Shown here piece after piece: positions 8,694 to 18,312 of a stretch of DNA of 64,000 nucleotides (position 1 is its first letter; every line of letters begins with the position of its first letter). Origin of the DNA: Actinomadura oligospora ATCC 43269. Its GTDB lineage: Bacteria > Actinomycetota > Actinomycetes > Streptosporangiales > Streptosporangiaceae. The position numbers and the translations under genes are program-made. The notes below the pieces were generated by a model, which saw nothing but the letters and a program-made list of their open reading frames with translations, did no database searches and was not told where the DNA came from. The stretch is from NCBI RefSeq assembly GCF_000518265.1, contig NZ_JADG01000007.1, positions 468,257-532,256 of the forward strand. The letters run 5' to 3'.

Positions 8694-9617
8694 GTGAGCA
8701 TCTTCGGCGTCGACTACGCCTGGGGACGCCCCGGTCCCGGCGCGCTCAAGAACGCCGGGGCGAGGTTCGTCTGCCGGTACCTCTCGCACGACACGTCCGG
8801 CAAGACCCTGACCAGGGACGAAGCCGACCAGCTCTCGCACGCCGGCCTGTGGCTGGTCGTGGTGTGGGAGAGCACCGCGTCCCGCGCGCTCGCCGGACGC
8901 GCCGCCGGTGTCGCCGACGCGACCGCCGCCGCCAGGCAGGCCCGCGCGTGCGGCATGCCCGCCGACCGTCCGATCTACTTCGCGGTCGACTTCGACGCGT
9001 CCTCCGGCCAGCAGTCGGCGATCCACGCCTACCTGGACGGCGCCGCCTCCGTCCTCGGCCGCGCGCGTGTCGGCCTGTACGGCGGATACGGCCCGGTCAA
9101 GCGCGCGTTCGACGCCGGGAAGATCACATGGGCCTGGCAGACCTACGCCTGGTCCGGCGGACGCTGGGACAAGCGCGCGCAGCTTCAGCAGTACTCCAAC
9201 GACCACAAGATCAACGGTGTCGGCGTCGACTACGACCGCGCCGTCCACTCCGACTACGGCCAGTGGCGCGTCGGGGTGTCCCCGTCCCCGGCGCCGACCC
9301 CGCCGAACCCTCCGCAGGAAGAGGACGACATGCCCTACGGCCAGCTGAACAACGGCGCGAACGCCGTCACCCCGATCTCCTTCCCGACCGGAATGGGGGC
9401 GATCGGCTTCATCTGCGACAACGGCCTCCAGCGGCTCGCGCCCGCGAAACTGCGCATCGCCGTCCACGACAAGAACGGCTGGTCCGTTGACGAGGTGAGC
9501 GTCGACAGCACCAAGGCCAAGACGGTCGTCCACTTCAAGGACCCGTCGACCACGGACGGCGTGTCCGTCCAGCGCCTGGACGACGGCCAGGTCAACGTCG
9601 CCTGGGACTGCTCCTAG
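8694..9617 (+). CDS. DUF1906 (Rv2525c-like) glycoside-hydrolase-type protein
   Basis: A 307-residue protein whose first 200 residues match the DUF1906/Rv2525c-like TIM-barrel fold: FGVDYAWG at the N-terminus, VVVWEST near 63, IYFAVDFDAS near 101, VGLYGGYG near 128, WAWQTYAW near 145 and VDYDRAV near 180. Members resemble GH25 lysozymes and act, or are thought to act, on cell-wall glycans. Here there is no recognisable Sec or Tat signal peptide, so export is unexplained. A Pro-rich linker (about 200-215) leads to a 90-residue C-terminal beta-like domain I do not recognise. The GTG start has GGAGGGAG 5 bp upstream, and a strong terminator lies 110 bp downstream. Confidence 0.87.
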   Translation: MSIFGVDYAWGRPGPGALKNAGARFVCRYLSHDTSGKTLTRDEADQLSHAGLWLVVVWESTASRALAGRAAGVADATAAARQARACGMPADRPIYFAVDFDASSGQQSAIHAYLDGAASVLGRARVGLYGGYGPVKRAFDAGKITWAWQTYAWSGGRWDKRAQLQQYSNDHKINGVGVDYDRAVHSDYGQWRVGVSPSPAPTPPNPPQEEDDMPYGQLNNGANAVTPISFPTGMGAIGFICDNGLQRLAPAKLRIAVHDKNGWSVDEVSVDSTKAKTVVHFKDPSTTDGVSVQRLDDGQVNVAWDCS

Positions 9618-9725
9618 GACGTGTCCCGAAGCCACCTGGACGTCGCTCGCCACGAGCGCCGACCTTGAGGGACGCCCCGGCCGCCGGGCCGTCCTCGTGA
9701 CGGCCGCCGTCCCGAGCACGCGAAC

Positions 9726-9762
9726 GCCCCCTGCGCACATGATGCCCATTCGCGCAGGGGGC
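9726..9762. terminator. Bidirectional intrinsic terminator
   Basis: An 11-bp perfect inverted repeat (GCCCCCTGCGC with its complement), a 15-nt loop and a pyrimidine-rich tail on the + strand. It sits between the convergent ends of the DUF1906 gene and a small leftward gene and can serve both. Confidence 0.75.
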
Positions 9763-9789
9763 TTCTCTCTTCGGGGAACGGGGTGCGGG

Positions 9790-10026
9790 TCAGCGGGCGC
9801 GTTCGACCACGCAGCCACAGGGCTTCAGGGCCAGCAGATCGTCCCCGGCGGGTTCGGCCTCGCGCACGAGGGTTCCGCACATCGGGCAGCAGGACAGGTC
9901 GGCGCGCGGCGCGCCGTCAAGATCGCTCGAAACCGTCACGTCGGCCCAGCCTAGTGCCGCCGCCGTCCGCGTCCGGCGCTGGGCGCGGCCCTTTACCGAC
10001 TGCCGACGGCCCCCGGCGGACGCCAT
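9790..10026 (-). CDS. Small zinc-ribbon-like protein
   Basis: A 78-residue protein of unknown role. The N-terminal half is basic (GRRQSVKGRAQRRTRT) and the C-terminal half carries CCPMCG and KPCGC, which together can make a four-Cys zinc ribbon. Third codon positions are almost all G or C, which supports real coding. The ATG at 10026 is the chosen start; a GTG at 10053 would add nine residues. Nucleic-acid binding is a guess from the basic arm plus zinc ribbon. Confidence 0.6.
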   Translation of the reverse strand: MASAGGRRQSVKGRAQRRTRTAAALGWADVTVSSDLDGAPRADLSCCPMCGTLVREAEPAGDDLLALKPCGCVVERAR

Positions 10027-10242
10027 GGTCAACTCGTCATGCGCGTTGGCCACCGGGTGTCAGTTTCGGCCAGTTTCATGCAATTTCGGAAAAAGAGCGG
10101 CGTGACGCGACGATCTACGGAAGGGTGTCAAACTCCGCGAATCACACGTGGTTCGCGCCAGCCCTGACGTTACGCCTGCCAGCCACGCGTTCCCACACGC
10201 GATATCGCAGGTCTTCGACATGTCTCCGGAGGAATCAGCACC

Positions 10243-10593
10243 GTGAAGCAGCGCAACATCTTCGCCGTCTGGCTCGGCCTGCCGATCATCACCCTGGGTA
10301 TCTACGGGATCGTCTGGATCTACAAGATCCACGACGAGCTCAACCGCTCCTACCCCGAGAACGGCGCGTCCAGCGCCGGTTCCGCCCTGTGCTCGGTGCT
10401 GTTCGGCTTCATGACGCTCGGCATCTGGCCGCTGATCGTGCTGATCAAGTTCGGCACCGGCCTCACCGAGGCGCAGCGCCGCGCCGGCCGCCAGCCGAGC
10501 TTCAGCAACGGCGTCGGCATCCTGCTGCTGATCTTCGGCTTCGGCCCGCTGTACTACCAGAACGAGCTGAACAAGATCGCCACCCAGCGCTGA
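10243..10593 (+). CDS. DUF4234 membrane protein (first of a tandem pair)
   Basis: A 116-residue integral membrane protein with three or four hydrophobic helices (about 8-27, 45-70, 88-105). It has the family's conserved spelling at both ends (NIFAVWLGLPIITLGIYGIVWIYKI and GPLYYQNELNK). Function is unknown for the family. The GTG start follows GGAGGA. The next gene is a diverged copy, so the two probably arose by duplication and may hetero-oligomerise; that is inference. Confidence 0.82.
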   Translation: MKQRNIFAVWLGLPIITLGIYGIVWIYKIHDELNRSYPENGASSAGSALCSVLFGFMTLGIWPLIVLIKFGTGLTEAQRRAGRQPSFSNGVGILLLIFGFGPLYYQNELNKIATQR

Positions 10594-10636
10594 TCGGGCG
10601 TCCGGCGCACACCCGAAGCGCGCCGCCGCCCCGAAA

Positions 10637-10693
10637 GACGGACGGGCCGCCGCGGCCCCGGGCACACCACCCGGCCGCGACGGCCCGTCCGTC
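10637..10693. terminator. Long hairpin between the two DUF4234 genes
   Basis: A 13-bp perfect outer stem (GACGGACGGGCCG, 10637-10649, with 10681-10693) encloses a 7-bp inner stem (10651-10657 with 10673-10679). No T-run follows, which is common for terminators in very GC-rich genomes. It may insulate the second copy from the first. Confidence 0.6.
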
Positions 10694-10819
10694 GTCCGGG
10701 GCACTGCCCGCTGCCCGGCGCACTGCCCGCCGTCCGGCATGGCCGCGTGCGGACGTGCGGAACGTGGAACGCGGGCCTCACGTCAGACTTCCTCTCACTC
10801 CCGGCCAGAGGAACCCTTC

Positions 10820-11275
10820 GTGATCGCCGTGAAACGCCGCAACAACTTCGCCGTCTGGCTGCTCCTGCCGCTCGTCACGTTCGGGCTCTACCGCTTCTTC
10901 TGGGTCTACCGGACGCACGAGGAACTGCGCTGGAACTACCCCGGCGCGGGGTCGGTGACCGGCGCGCACGCGCTCGCCGCGGTGCTGTTCGGCGGGATCG
11001 CGGCCGGTGTCTGGCCGCTGTTCGTCTTCTCACCGGGATTGATGACCGGCGTGTACGGGCTCGCTGCGGTGCTGATCGGCTGGATCGGGTTCAGCGTCTG
11101 GCCGATCGTCGTCCTCTACAAGTTCGGGGCCGCGATCGCCGAGGCGCAGGACCGGTCGCCTCGCACCGGCCACCAGGCGACCTTCAGTCAGCGGGTCGGC
11201 TTCCTGCTCGTGTTCCTCGGCTTCGGCGGCCTCTACTACCAGGCCGAACTCAACAAGGTCGCGGACGAGGACTGA
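10820..11275 (+). CDS. DUF4234 membrane protein (second copy)
   Basis: A 151-residue paralogue of the preceding gene. Both share the N-terminal motif N-(I/N)-F-A-V-W-L, the (Y)RTHEELRWNYP region and the C-terminal GLYYQAELNK, but this copy has an inserted extra hydrophobic segment (about 70-90), giving four or five helices. The GTG at 10820 has AGAGGAA 6 bp upstream; the GTG at 10829 aligns better with the start of the first copy but is too far from that site. It converges with the acyl-CoA ligase gene, 9 bp away. Confidence 0.8.
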   Translation: MIAVKRRNNFAVWLLLPLVTFGLYRFFWVYRTHEELRWNYPGAGSVTGAHALAAVLFGGIAAGVWPLFVFSPGLMTGVYGLAAVLIGWIGFSVWPIVVLYKFGAAIAEAQDRSPRTGHQATFSQRVGFLLVFLGFGGLYYQAELNKVADED

Positions 11276-11284
11276 CGGCGGGGC

Positions 11285-12907
<1,623 letters not shown>

Positions 12908-13041
12908 GGCGCGCCTCCAGTGTCCGGCTCCAGGTGGTGAACCGGATTCTGGCCGGTCGGCGACCCGCTTGTCAGTACCTCCGAGCCAACTCGAAGACGC
13001 TCCTTACCCGCTCCGCGTCCCGCGCGCCGTCGCCGCCGGGG

Positions 13042-13653
13042 TCAGTCGTCCTCGCCGGTCGCCGGACGGTCGTCGTCCACGCCGTGACGTGGACGGGAAC
13101 GGCCGGGGTCGTCCGGATGGGGTTGGTCGCCGGTGTCGTCGTGGACGTTCGGCTGCGGGAAGTCGGCCTCCAGGCCCGCGTCCTCGCGGAGCTTGGCCAT
13201 GGCCCGCGAGACCGTGCTCTTCACCGTGCCGACGCTGATGCCGAGGATCTCCGCGATCTCGGTCTCGGGCATGTCCTCGTAGTAGCGCAGGACGACGGCG
13301 GCGCGCTGCCGGGCGGGCAGGCGGCCGAGCGCGCGGCCGAGGGCGTCCTGCATCTCGCTGCGTCCGGTGTGGTCGTCCACCGGACGGTCGGGGAGTTCGT
13401 CGGTCGGGTAGACCTCGAACTTGCGCCGCCGCCACCAGGAGATCTGCGTGTTGACCATGGCGCGCCGGACGTAGCCGTCGACGGCGGCGCGGTCGTGGAT
13501 CCGGTCCCAGGCGAGGTAGGTCTTGGCGAGGGCGGCCTGGAGCAGGTCCTCGGCCTCGGCGCGGTCGCCGGTGAGCCGCATCGCCGCGCGCAGCATGACC
13601 GGGCCGCGCTCCGCCACGTACGCGCGGAACTCCTCGTGCCGCGTGCTGGTCAC
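13042..13653 (-). CDS. SigE-family ECF RNA polymerase sigma factor
   Basis: A 203-residue ECF factor of the actinobacterial SigE-like type: N-terminal FRAYVAERGPVMLRAAMRLTGDRAEAEDLLQ (region 2), WWRRRK around 94-99, and a C-terminal region 4 helix-turn-helix at about 112-165 (LPARQRAAVVLRYYEDMPETEIAEILGISVGTVKSTVSRA). A charged, disordered tail of about 35 residues follows. No anti-sigma gene is adjacent. The GTG start at 13653 lacks a clear ribosome-binding site and overlaps the stop of an unlikely upstream frame. Confidence 0.88.
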   Translation of the reverse strand: MTSTRHEEFRAYVAERGPVMLRAAMRLTGDRAEAEDLLQAALAKTYLAWDRIHDRAAVDGYVRRAMVNTQISWWRRRKFEVYPTDELPDRPVDDHTGRSEMQDALGRALGRLPARQRAAVVLRYYEDMPETEIAEILGISVGTVKSTVSRAMAKLREDAGLEADFPQPNVHDDTGDQPHPDDPGRSRPRHGVDDDRPATGEDD

Positions 13654-14015
13654 TTCACCACCGAGTCCGGTCCGCGGGGTGCCGGCGGGCGGGGTCCGCC
13701 GCGCCGGGCCGCCCCGCGGGGTCCGCCGGGCGGGGGCCGGTGACCGGACGGCCGTGCCCGTGATCCGGACGGCGCCCGGGCCCGGACGGCCGCGCGCCGC
13801 GACCGCCGCCGAAGATCCCGACCCGCTTCGACGATGACACGGTGATCGTCATTACGGGTCATCAGATACGGCATATTCGGGTCAACCCGGTGGAGGATGT
13901 TTCGCCCGAGTTAGGGAAAACCAATCCGCCCGACGACTTATGACGACAAATCCGTCGACAGGCTGACCACGCGGCGTGAACCTTGACTCCACCGACTGAC
14001 AGCCGGAGGAGAGCG
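13654..14015. other. Gap between the ECF sigma gene and the Cys-rich protein gene
   Basis: About 360 bp. The left 180 bp are low-complexity Pro/Arg-type repeats of GGTCCGCCG and CGGGG. The right part (13850-13980) is AT-richer and probably carries divergent promoters. I see no gene; one leftward open frame across it is dominated by Arg, Pro and Gly and is rejected. Confidence 0.4.
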
Positions 14016-15323
14016 ATGCCCGCACAGCGCGATCCGTCCGCCCGGCGGAGGTACCGCCGGGCCGTGCTGGGCGGCGGACCGCCGCCGCCGACCCCGCCCG
14101 CCGCTCCACTGCGCGTCCTGACCGGGACCGTGCTCGACGCGAGTCCGCACGTCCTGGCGCTGGCCACGGCGGCGGGAGAGGCCCGGCTGCCGATGACGGC
14201 GAGGACGACGGTGTGGCACGGCGGGCGCAGGGGCCCCGCCGCGCCGCACCCGGGACAGCAGGCGCTGGTCAGGATGGACGCGGCCGGCCTCGCCGCCGAC
14301 CGCGTCTGGCTCGACATCGGCCGGGTGACCGGAACCATCCTGTCCGCGGGCCCGGACACGCTGGAGGTCGATCTGGGCCCCCACCGGGGCCGGGCCCGGG
14401 TCTCCCTCGAACCACGCGCGCACCAACTCGTCCAGGTGCGGCATCCACGGCTCGAACCGGGCTACCTCGTGGACGTGCTGTGCGTCCGCTCGCCCACGGG
14501 ACCGCGCGCGGTCGCGCCCGCCACGTCCCAGCCCGGACACCGCGCCGACGACCTCGCCTCCCCCGCGCCCGACGCGCCCGTCCCGGCGACGACGCGCGGC
14601 ACCGCGACCTGGACCGGCTGGCCCGGCGCCCCCCAGACCACCGGTATGGGCGACGGCACGACCTTCCCCCCAGGACCAGGAACGACGACCTCCGCGTCCG
14701 AGCAGAGCGTCGCGCGGAACGACGCGACTTCCGCGTCCAGGCCGGGCGGAGTGCGGAACGACATGTCCTCCATCCCCGGTCGAGGAAGCGGCACCGCCTT
14801 CGTTCCCATGCCAGGGGCGACGAGCGGCGATCCGTCCTTCTCGCCCTCCGACCCGGGGCCGGGGAAGTCGAGGGACGACAGGCCCTTCGCCCACGGACTG
14901 ACCCGCGAGACCTCTGCTCCGAGGCCCGGGGGAGCAGGATCCGGGACGAGCTTCGTCTCCAATCCGGGGGGAGTGGGGGGAGGCCCGCCGGAGGACGCCG
15001 TCGCGTATCCGGCGGTCGAGGGGGAGGGGACGGCCGGGGGGGGCGGGGAGGCGCCCCCCGGCTGCGTCCCGCTGCCACTGCTGTCGGTCGGCAGCGGCCT
15101 GGACGTGGTCAACGACTGCTCGGGACGCGGCGCGGCGATGACCGTGGCCGAGTGCGGATGCGTCGCGGCGCGGTTCTGTGACCGGTGCGTGGAGTGCGGG
15201 ACGTCCCCGCGCGGCCGGATCGTCGAGCTCGGGCCCGTGGCGTTCGCGGCGCTGGGAGGGGACCTCGACGCCGGATGCTTCAACGTGAAGGTGCGGTGGG
15301 GAGCGGAGGGCGGGCCATGGTGA
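14016..15323 (+). CDS. Hypothetical protein with Cys-rich, double-psi-barrel-like C-terminus
   Basis: A 435-residue protein I cannot name. Residues 35-155 form a compact beta-rich region (repeated VLTGTVLDASPH and RVTGTILSAGPD motifs, so possibly two related beta units). Residues 165-345 are Gly/Pro/Ser/Thr-rich and disordered. Residues 348-435 hold eight Cys (DCSG, ECGC, FCDRC, ECG, GCF) and end in a stretch (IVELGPVAFAALGGDLDAGC) that resembles the last part of RlpA/expansin double-psi barrels. No signal peptide is evident. The ATG has GGAGGAGAG upstream. It overlaps the next gene by 7 bp, so the two are surely co-translated. Confidence 0.7.
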   Translation: MPAQRDPSARRRYRRAVLGGGPPPPTPPAAPLRVLTGTVLDASPHVLALATAAGEARLPMTARTTVWHGGRRGPAAPHPGQQALVRMDAAGLAADRVWLDIGRVTGTILSAGPDTLEVDLGPHRGRARVSLEPRAHQLVQVRHPRLEPGYLVDVLCVRSPTGPRAVAPATSQPGHRADDLASPAPDAPVPATTRGTATWTGWPGAPQTTGMGDGTTFPPGPGTTTSASEQSVARNDATSASRPGGVRNDMSSIPGRGSGTAFVPMPGATSGDPSFSPSDPGPGKSRDDRPFAHGLTRETSAPRPGGAGSGTSFVSNPGGVGGGPPEDAVAYPAVEGEGTAGGGGEAPPGCVPLPLLSVGSGLDVVNDCSGRGAAMTVAECGCVAARFCDRCVECGTSPRGRIVELGPVAFAALGGDLDAGCFNVKVRWGAEGGPW

Positions 15324-16255
15324 CGGTGGTGCAGAACGTCCAGGTACTGCTGCTGGCGGGAGTCCTGCTCGCGGCGTGCCTGGCGAAGCTGGCGGTGCGG
15401 GAGCCGGTCGCGGCCGTCCCGCACGCGCACGGCGGGACGCGGGTGCACGGCGTCCCGATCGCGCAGGGGCAGGCGCAGGTGCTGCTTCTGCTGCGCGGAC
15501 GGCGGGCCGGGCTCGTCCTGGGCCTGGTCGAGGGAGTACTCGGGCTGGCCCTGCTGCTGTCGTCGCAGGTTTTGGTCCGGGTCGTGGCGGCGATCGGCTT
15601 CGCGGGCGCGACCTGGGCGGTCCTGGAGCTGCGGGCCCGGCGGCCGGAGGCGGGCTGCGGCTGCTTCGGCGGTCTGAGCGTGAAGCGCGTCGGACGCCGC
15701 AGCGTGCTGCGCGCGATGCTGTTCACGGCGGCGGCCCTCGCGTCGCTCGGCGCGTCCCGCGCGGGAGTGGAGGTGCCGCGCCTCGGCACCGGCCGTGTCG
15801 CGGGTGTCCTCGCACTGGAACTGGTGCTGTTCGCTTCGCTCTCACCCGAGCTGGCCGTCCTGTGCGGACGCGGTCGGCGCGGCGCCCTCGCGCGTGCCCT
15901 CGCCTTCGGACGCCGTTCCCGACGGGACGTCCCGTGCGAACGGCGGCACAGCCCCCTCTCGGAGACCCTCGCGACGCTGCACGCCAGCAGCGCCTGGCGC
16001 ACCTTCGAGAACGCCCTGGTCAGCGCCGTCCCCCTGGACATCTGGCGCGAGGGCTGCCACCGCTTCGTGGTCTACCGGGCCCGCCTTCACGAGACCGACA
16101 TGGACATCGTCTTCGCCGTCTCCACCGCCGCCCGCGCCCGCACCGTCCGCCACGCCCTCCTCCCCCTCCCAACCGCCAACGGCTCGCCTGTGTCGAAGGC
16201 GGCTGTGGTGGCTTCGACTGCAGCTGCCACGGACGTGGGTGCCCCGGCTTGGTGA
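15317..16255 (+). CDS. MauE/DoxX-like membrane protein
   Basis: A 312-residue membrane protein with about four N-terminal helices (8-25, 66-85, 88-106, 125-145) and the GCGCFG motif (C114, C116) typical of the MauE family. In methylotrophs MauE is needed to mature the many disulfides of methylamine dehydrogenase. After a fifth hydrophobic stretch (158-178) comes a 130-residue cytosolic tail. Because it overlaps the Cys-rich gene before it, a role in handling that protein's thiols is attractive, but this is inference. The final 30 residues are unusual Ala/Val sequence and may be a recent read-through extension. Confidence 0.75.
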   Translation: MVTVVQNVQVLLLAGVLLAACLAKLAVREPVAAVPHAHGGTRVHGVPIAQGQAQVLLLLRGRRAGLVLGLVEGVLGLALLLSSQVLVRVVAAIGFAGATWAVLELRARRPEAGCGCFGGLSVKRVGRRSVLRAMLFTAAALASLGASRAGVEVPRLGTGRVAGVLALELVLFASLSPELAVLCGRGRRGALARALAFGRRSRRDVPCERRHSPLSETLATLHASSAWRTFENALVSAVPLDIWREGCHRFVVYRARLHETDMDIVFAVSTAARARTVRHALLPLPTANGSPVSKAAVVASTAAATDVGAPAW

Positions 16256-16654
16256 CCCGGCTGCGGTGGCGGGCTTATCCGAGTGCGGTGGGCCTGGCTG
16301 CCAAGCGCCGCGCCCGCCCGGAGTTCGTCCTGACAGGGGTTCGCAATGTCGAGTTCGGGCGTGTCGTCCCTGGTCGCGAGCGGTTTCTAGGGCTTTCTTG
16401 GGGCATCGCGAGACGGTCGTAGAGAAAGCGATGAGAAACCTCATCGGAGAATCTACGGCTCTCTAGTGCTCATGCTAGGCAGGCCGATATTTCGCTCGTC
16501 AGTGCTTTCTAAGGCTTTCTAGCGTCAGCGCAAGACAGAAGTAGAGACAGGTAGCCGCACAGGTCGATGTGGCCGTCTACCGGTGTCTGCCAGGGACGTT
16601 AGAGAGTCGTAGAGAGAGCTGACGAGTCGCCGACCCGAGGGGGAGGCCGGAGGG
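16256..16654. other. AT-richer gap between convergent genes, with repeats
   Basis: A 399-bp region between the ends of the MauE-like and ATPase genes. Bases 16370-16640 are markedly poorer in GC than any neighbour and hold a 44-bp imperfect direct repeat and several TCTACG or CGTAGAGA words. No open frame shows codon bias and no tRNA is present. Confidence 0.6.
16384..16549. repeat. Imperfect 44-bp direct repeat, 122 bp apart
   Basis: Copy one is 16384-16427 and copy two 16506-16549; by hand alignment 34 of 44 positions match without gaps. Conserved blocks are TTTCTA(G/A)GGCTTTCT, AGAC(G/A)G and GTAGAGA(A/C)A. Further partial copies of the last block are at 16601-16616 (GTTAGAGAGTCGTAGA). 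Confidence 0.6.
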
Positions 16655-17848
16655 TCAGGCGGGCTGGGAGCGCAGGAAGTCGCCGAAGTGCGGGACGGTG
16701 AAGGCCACCAGGCCGCGCTCGGCGCTGTAGATCAGTCCCTTCTTGATCAGGCCGTCGCGGGCGGGCGAGAGGCTGGACGGCTTGCGGCCCAGCTCCTCGG
16801 CGACGGCGGCGGTGGGGACGGGGTCGTCGCCGAGCGCGGCCATGGCGCGCATGTAGTCGCGCTCGGCGGGGGTCGCGCGCTCGTAGCGGCTGCCGAAGAA
16901 GCCGACCGCGAGCTCGCTCTCGGCCTCGGGGGCCGCGACCTTGACGTCGTCGACGGTGATCGGGGTGCCCGGGGCGACGTCCCAGGCGACCTTGGCGTAC
17001 GCCTGCACGAAGTAGGGGTAGCCGTCGGCCGCGAAGTACAGGGCGTCGAGGGCGTCCTGGGTGAAGGTGACGTCCTCGCGCTCGGCCGGGGCGAGCAGCG
17101 CGACGTCGGCGGACTCGCGGTCGAGCCGGTCGATGCGGGTGTACCGGAACAGCCGCTCGGAGTAGGACTTGCTCGCCGACAGGACGGCGGGCAGGTGCGG
17201 CAGGCCCGCGCCGACCACGATCAGCGGGCCGCCGCTCTGCGACAGCTCGTGGCAGGCGGCGCACAGCGCGGACACGTCGTCGGCCGGGACGTCCTGCATC
17301 TCGTCGACGAACAGGGCGATGCCCGCGCCGACGTCGGTCGCGACGGACGCCGCGTCCGCGAGCAGCTCGGTGAGGTCGATCTCGAGGTCGCCGGAGTCGG
17401 CGCGGCCGCGTGAGGCGGGCACGTCGATGCCCGGCTGCCAGCGGTGCACGCGCGCCTTCCCCTTGGCGTCCTCTTCGGGCCCGGCCTGCGCGAACGCCTT
17501 GAGCACGCCGAGGAAGCCCTCGATGCGGTCGGGCGCGCGGTGCCGGGGCGCGAGCTCTCGGACGGCCATGTGCAGCGCGGACGCGACAGGACGGCGGATC
17601 GACTGGTCGGGTCGAGCCTCGATCTTGCCGGTGCCCCACAGTCGCTGCACGGCCATCGACCGGAAGGTGTTGAGCAGGACGGTCTTGCCGACGCCGCGCA
17701 GCCCCGTGATGATCATGCTGCGCTCGGGCCGGCCGCGGGCCACCCGCTCCAGCACGACCTCGAACTGCTTCAGCTCGCGGTCGCGCCCGGCCAGTTCCGG
17801 CGGGCGCTGGCCCGCGCCCGGGGCGTAGGGATTGCGCACGGGATCCAC
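16655..17848 (-). CDS. AAA+ ATPase, archaeal-type/Orc1-Cdc6-like, with C-terminal winged helix
   Basis: A 397-residue soluble P-loop ATPase. Walker A is GLRGVGKTVLL near residue 50 and Walker B ALFVDEMQDV near 180, with a sensor-type GAGLPHLP near 218. A C-terminal winged-helix-like domain (about 315-395, ATPAERDYMRAMAALG then EELGRKPSSLSPARDGLIKKGLI) probably binds DNA. Homologues that begin at a DPVRNPY motif occur across actinobacteria with no known role. GTG at 17848 is chosen because that motif starts there, a TAGAGT -10 box lies 8 nt upstream, and codons upstream look non-coding. An ATG at 17974 with GGAGG would add 42 residues. Confidence 0.82.
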   Translation of the reverse strand: MDPVRNPYAPGAGQRPPELAGRDRELKQFEVVLERVARGRPERSMIITGLRGVGKTVLLNTFRSMAVQRLWGTGKIEARPDQSIRRPVASALHMAVRELAPRHRAPDRIEGFLGVLKAFAQAGPEEDAKGKARVHRWQPGIDVPASRGRADSGDLEIDLTELLADAASVATDVGAGIALFVDEMQDVPADDVSALCAACHELSQSGGPLIVVGAGLPHLPAVLSASKSYSERLFRYTRIDRLDRESADVALLAPAEREDVTFTQDALDALYFAADGYPYFVQAYAKVAWDVAPGTPITVDDVKVAAPEAESELAVGFFGSRYERATPAERDYMRAMAALGDDPVPTAAVAEELGRKPSSLSPARDGLIKKGLIYSAERGLVAFTVPHFGDFLRSQPA

Positions 17849-17856
17849 GGTCTCGG

Positions 17857-17868
17857 ACTCTATGAGTC
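17857..17868 (-). promoter_or_regulatory. -10 box and overlapping palindrome of the ATPase gene
   Basis: On the - strand TAGAGT (17862-17857) lies 8 nt before the GTG start, the usual spacing for leaderless transcripts. It overlaps an inverted repeat, GACTC-TAT-GAGTC on the + strand (17856-17868). TTTCTACG and ATCTACG lie a further 20-35 bp upstream, near the -35 position. Confidence 0.5.
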
Positions 17869-18006
17869 GATATAGCTGCGGCCGTAGATTTCCGTAGAAA
17901 GGCGTACGGCGTGTCGCGCCACCGCGCGCGCACCCCTGAGCGGGCTGCGAGCGAGCGGCCACCGTCGCCACCATGCGGACCTCCGGACGGAGCGGGTCGA
18001 GGTTGA

Positions 18007-18022
18007 TCGAACCTGTGTTCGA
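18007..18022. promoter_or_regulatory. Perfect SOS (LexA) box
   Basis: TCGAACCTGTGTTCGA matches the actinobacterial LexA consensus TCGAAC-N4-GTTCGA at all twelve fixed positions. It lies 33 bp upstream of the alternative ATG (17974) of the ATPase gene and 159 bp upstream of the preferred GTG. No other gene start is near, so the ATPase gene is the only plausible target. Confidence 0.7.
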
Positions 18023-18037
18023 ACTGTTCGAACACAG
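18013..18037. promoter_or_regulatory. 25-bp palindrome overlapping the SOS box
   Basis: Two perfect 12-bp arms (CTGTGTTCGAAC) around a single central base. It shares ten bases with the SOS box. It may be a second site for LexA or for another dimeric regulator. Confidence 0.6.
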
Positions 18038-18076
18038 TAGCGCATCCCCGCCGCACCCGTCATCCCGCCTCGCAAA

Positions 18077-18111
18077 GAAACGACCACGCCTCGCTGAGGC
18101 GCGGTCGTTTC
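18077..18111 (-). terminator. Intrinsic terminator downstream of the pirin gene
   Basis: A 16-bp stem with one mismatch (arms 18077-18092 and 18096-18111) and a 3-nt loop. Read leftward it is followed by TTTG after a stem ending in TTTC, fitting termination of the leftward pirin transcript about 200 bp after its stop. Confidence 0.7.
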
Positions 18112-18312
18112 GCGTGGATTGCCCCGACAACGAGCGCGTTTCCGCTCGTCCGCCGTCCCTTTTCGGTCCGCCCAAGCCCCTACTTCAGGTTGTGGCGCCG
18201 TCCCGGAGGCGGGTGCGGCTGACCCTCGTTGGCCGCAGGGCCGACCCCGGGACGGCGTGTCCGTGGCGTCAGGCGCTACGCGCCGACGCATTTGAAAAGG
18301 AGAAGGGACGGG

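Noticed and set aside
13650..13874. 74-codon leftward frame overlapping the ECF sigma start
   Set aside because: Its stop overlaps the sigma GTG as in coupled genes, but the protein is Arg/Pro/Gly low-complexity without codon bias typical of the strand.
17849..18175. Upstream extension of the ATPase to 18175
   Set aside because: This part overlaps the SOS box and palindrome and contains codons such as CTA and ATA not used in the gene; at most the ATG at 17974 is credible.
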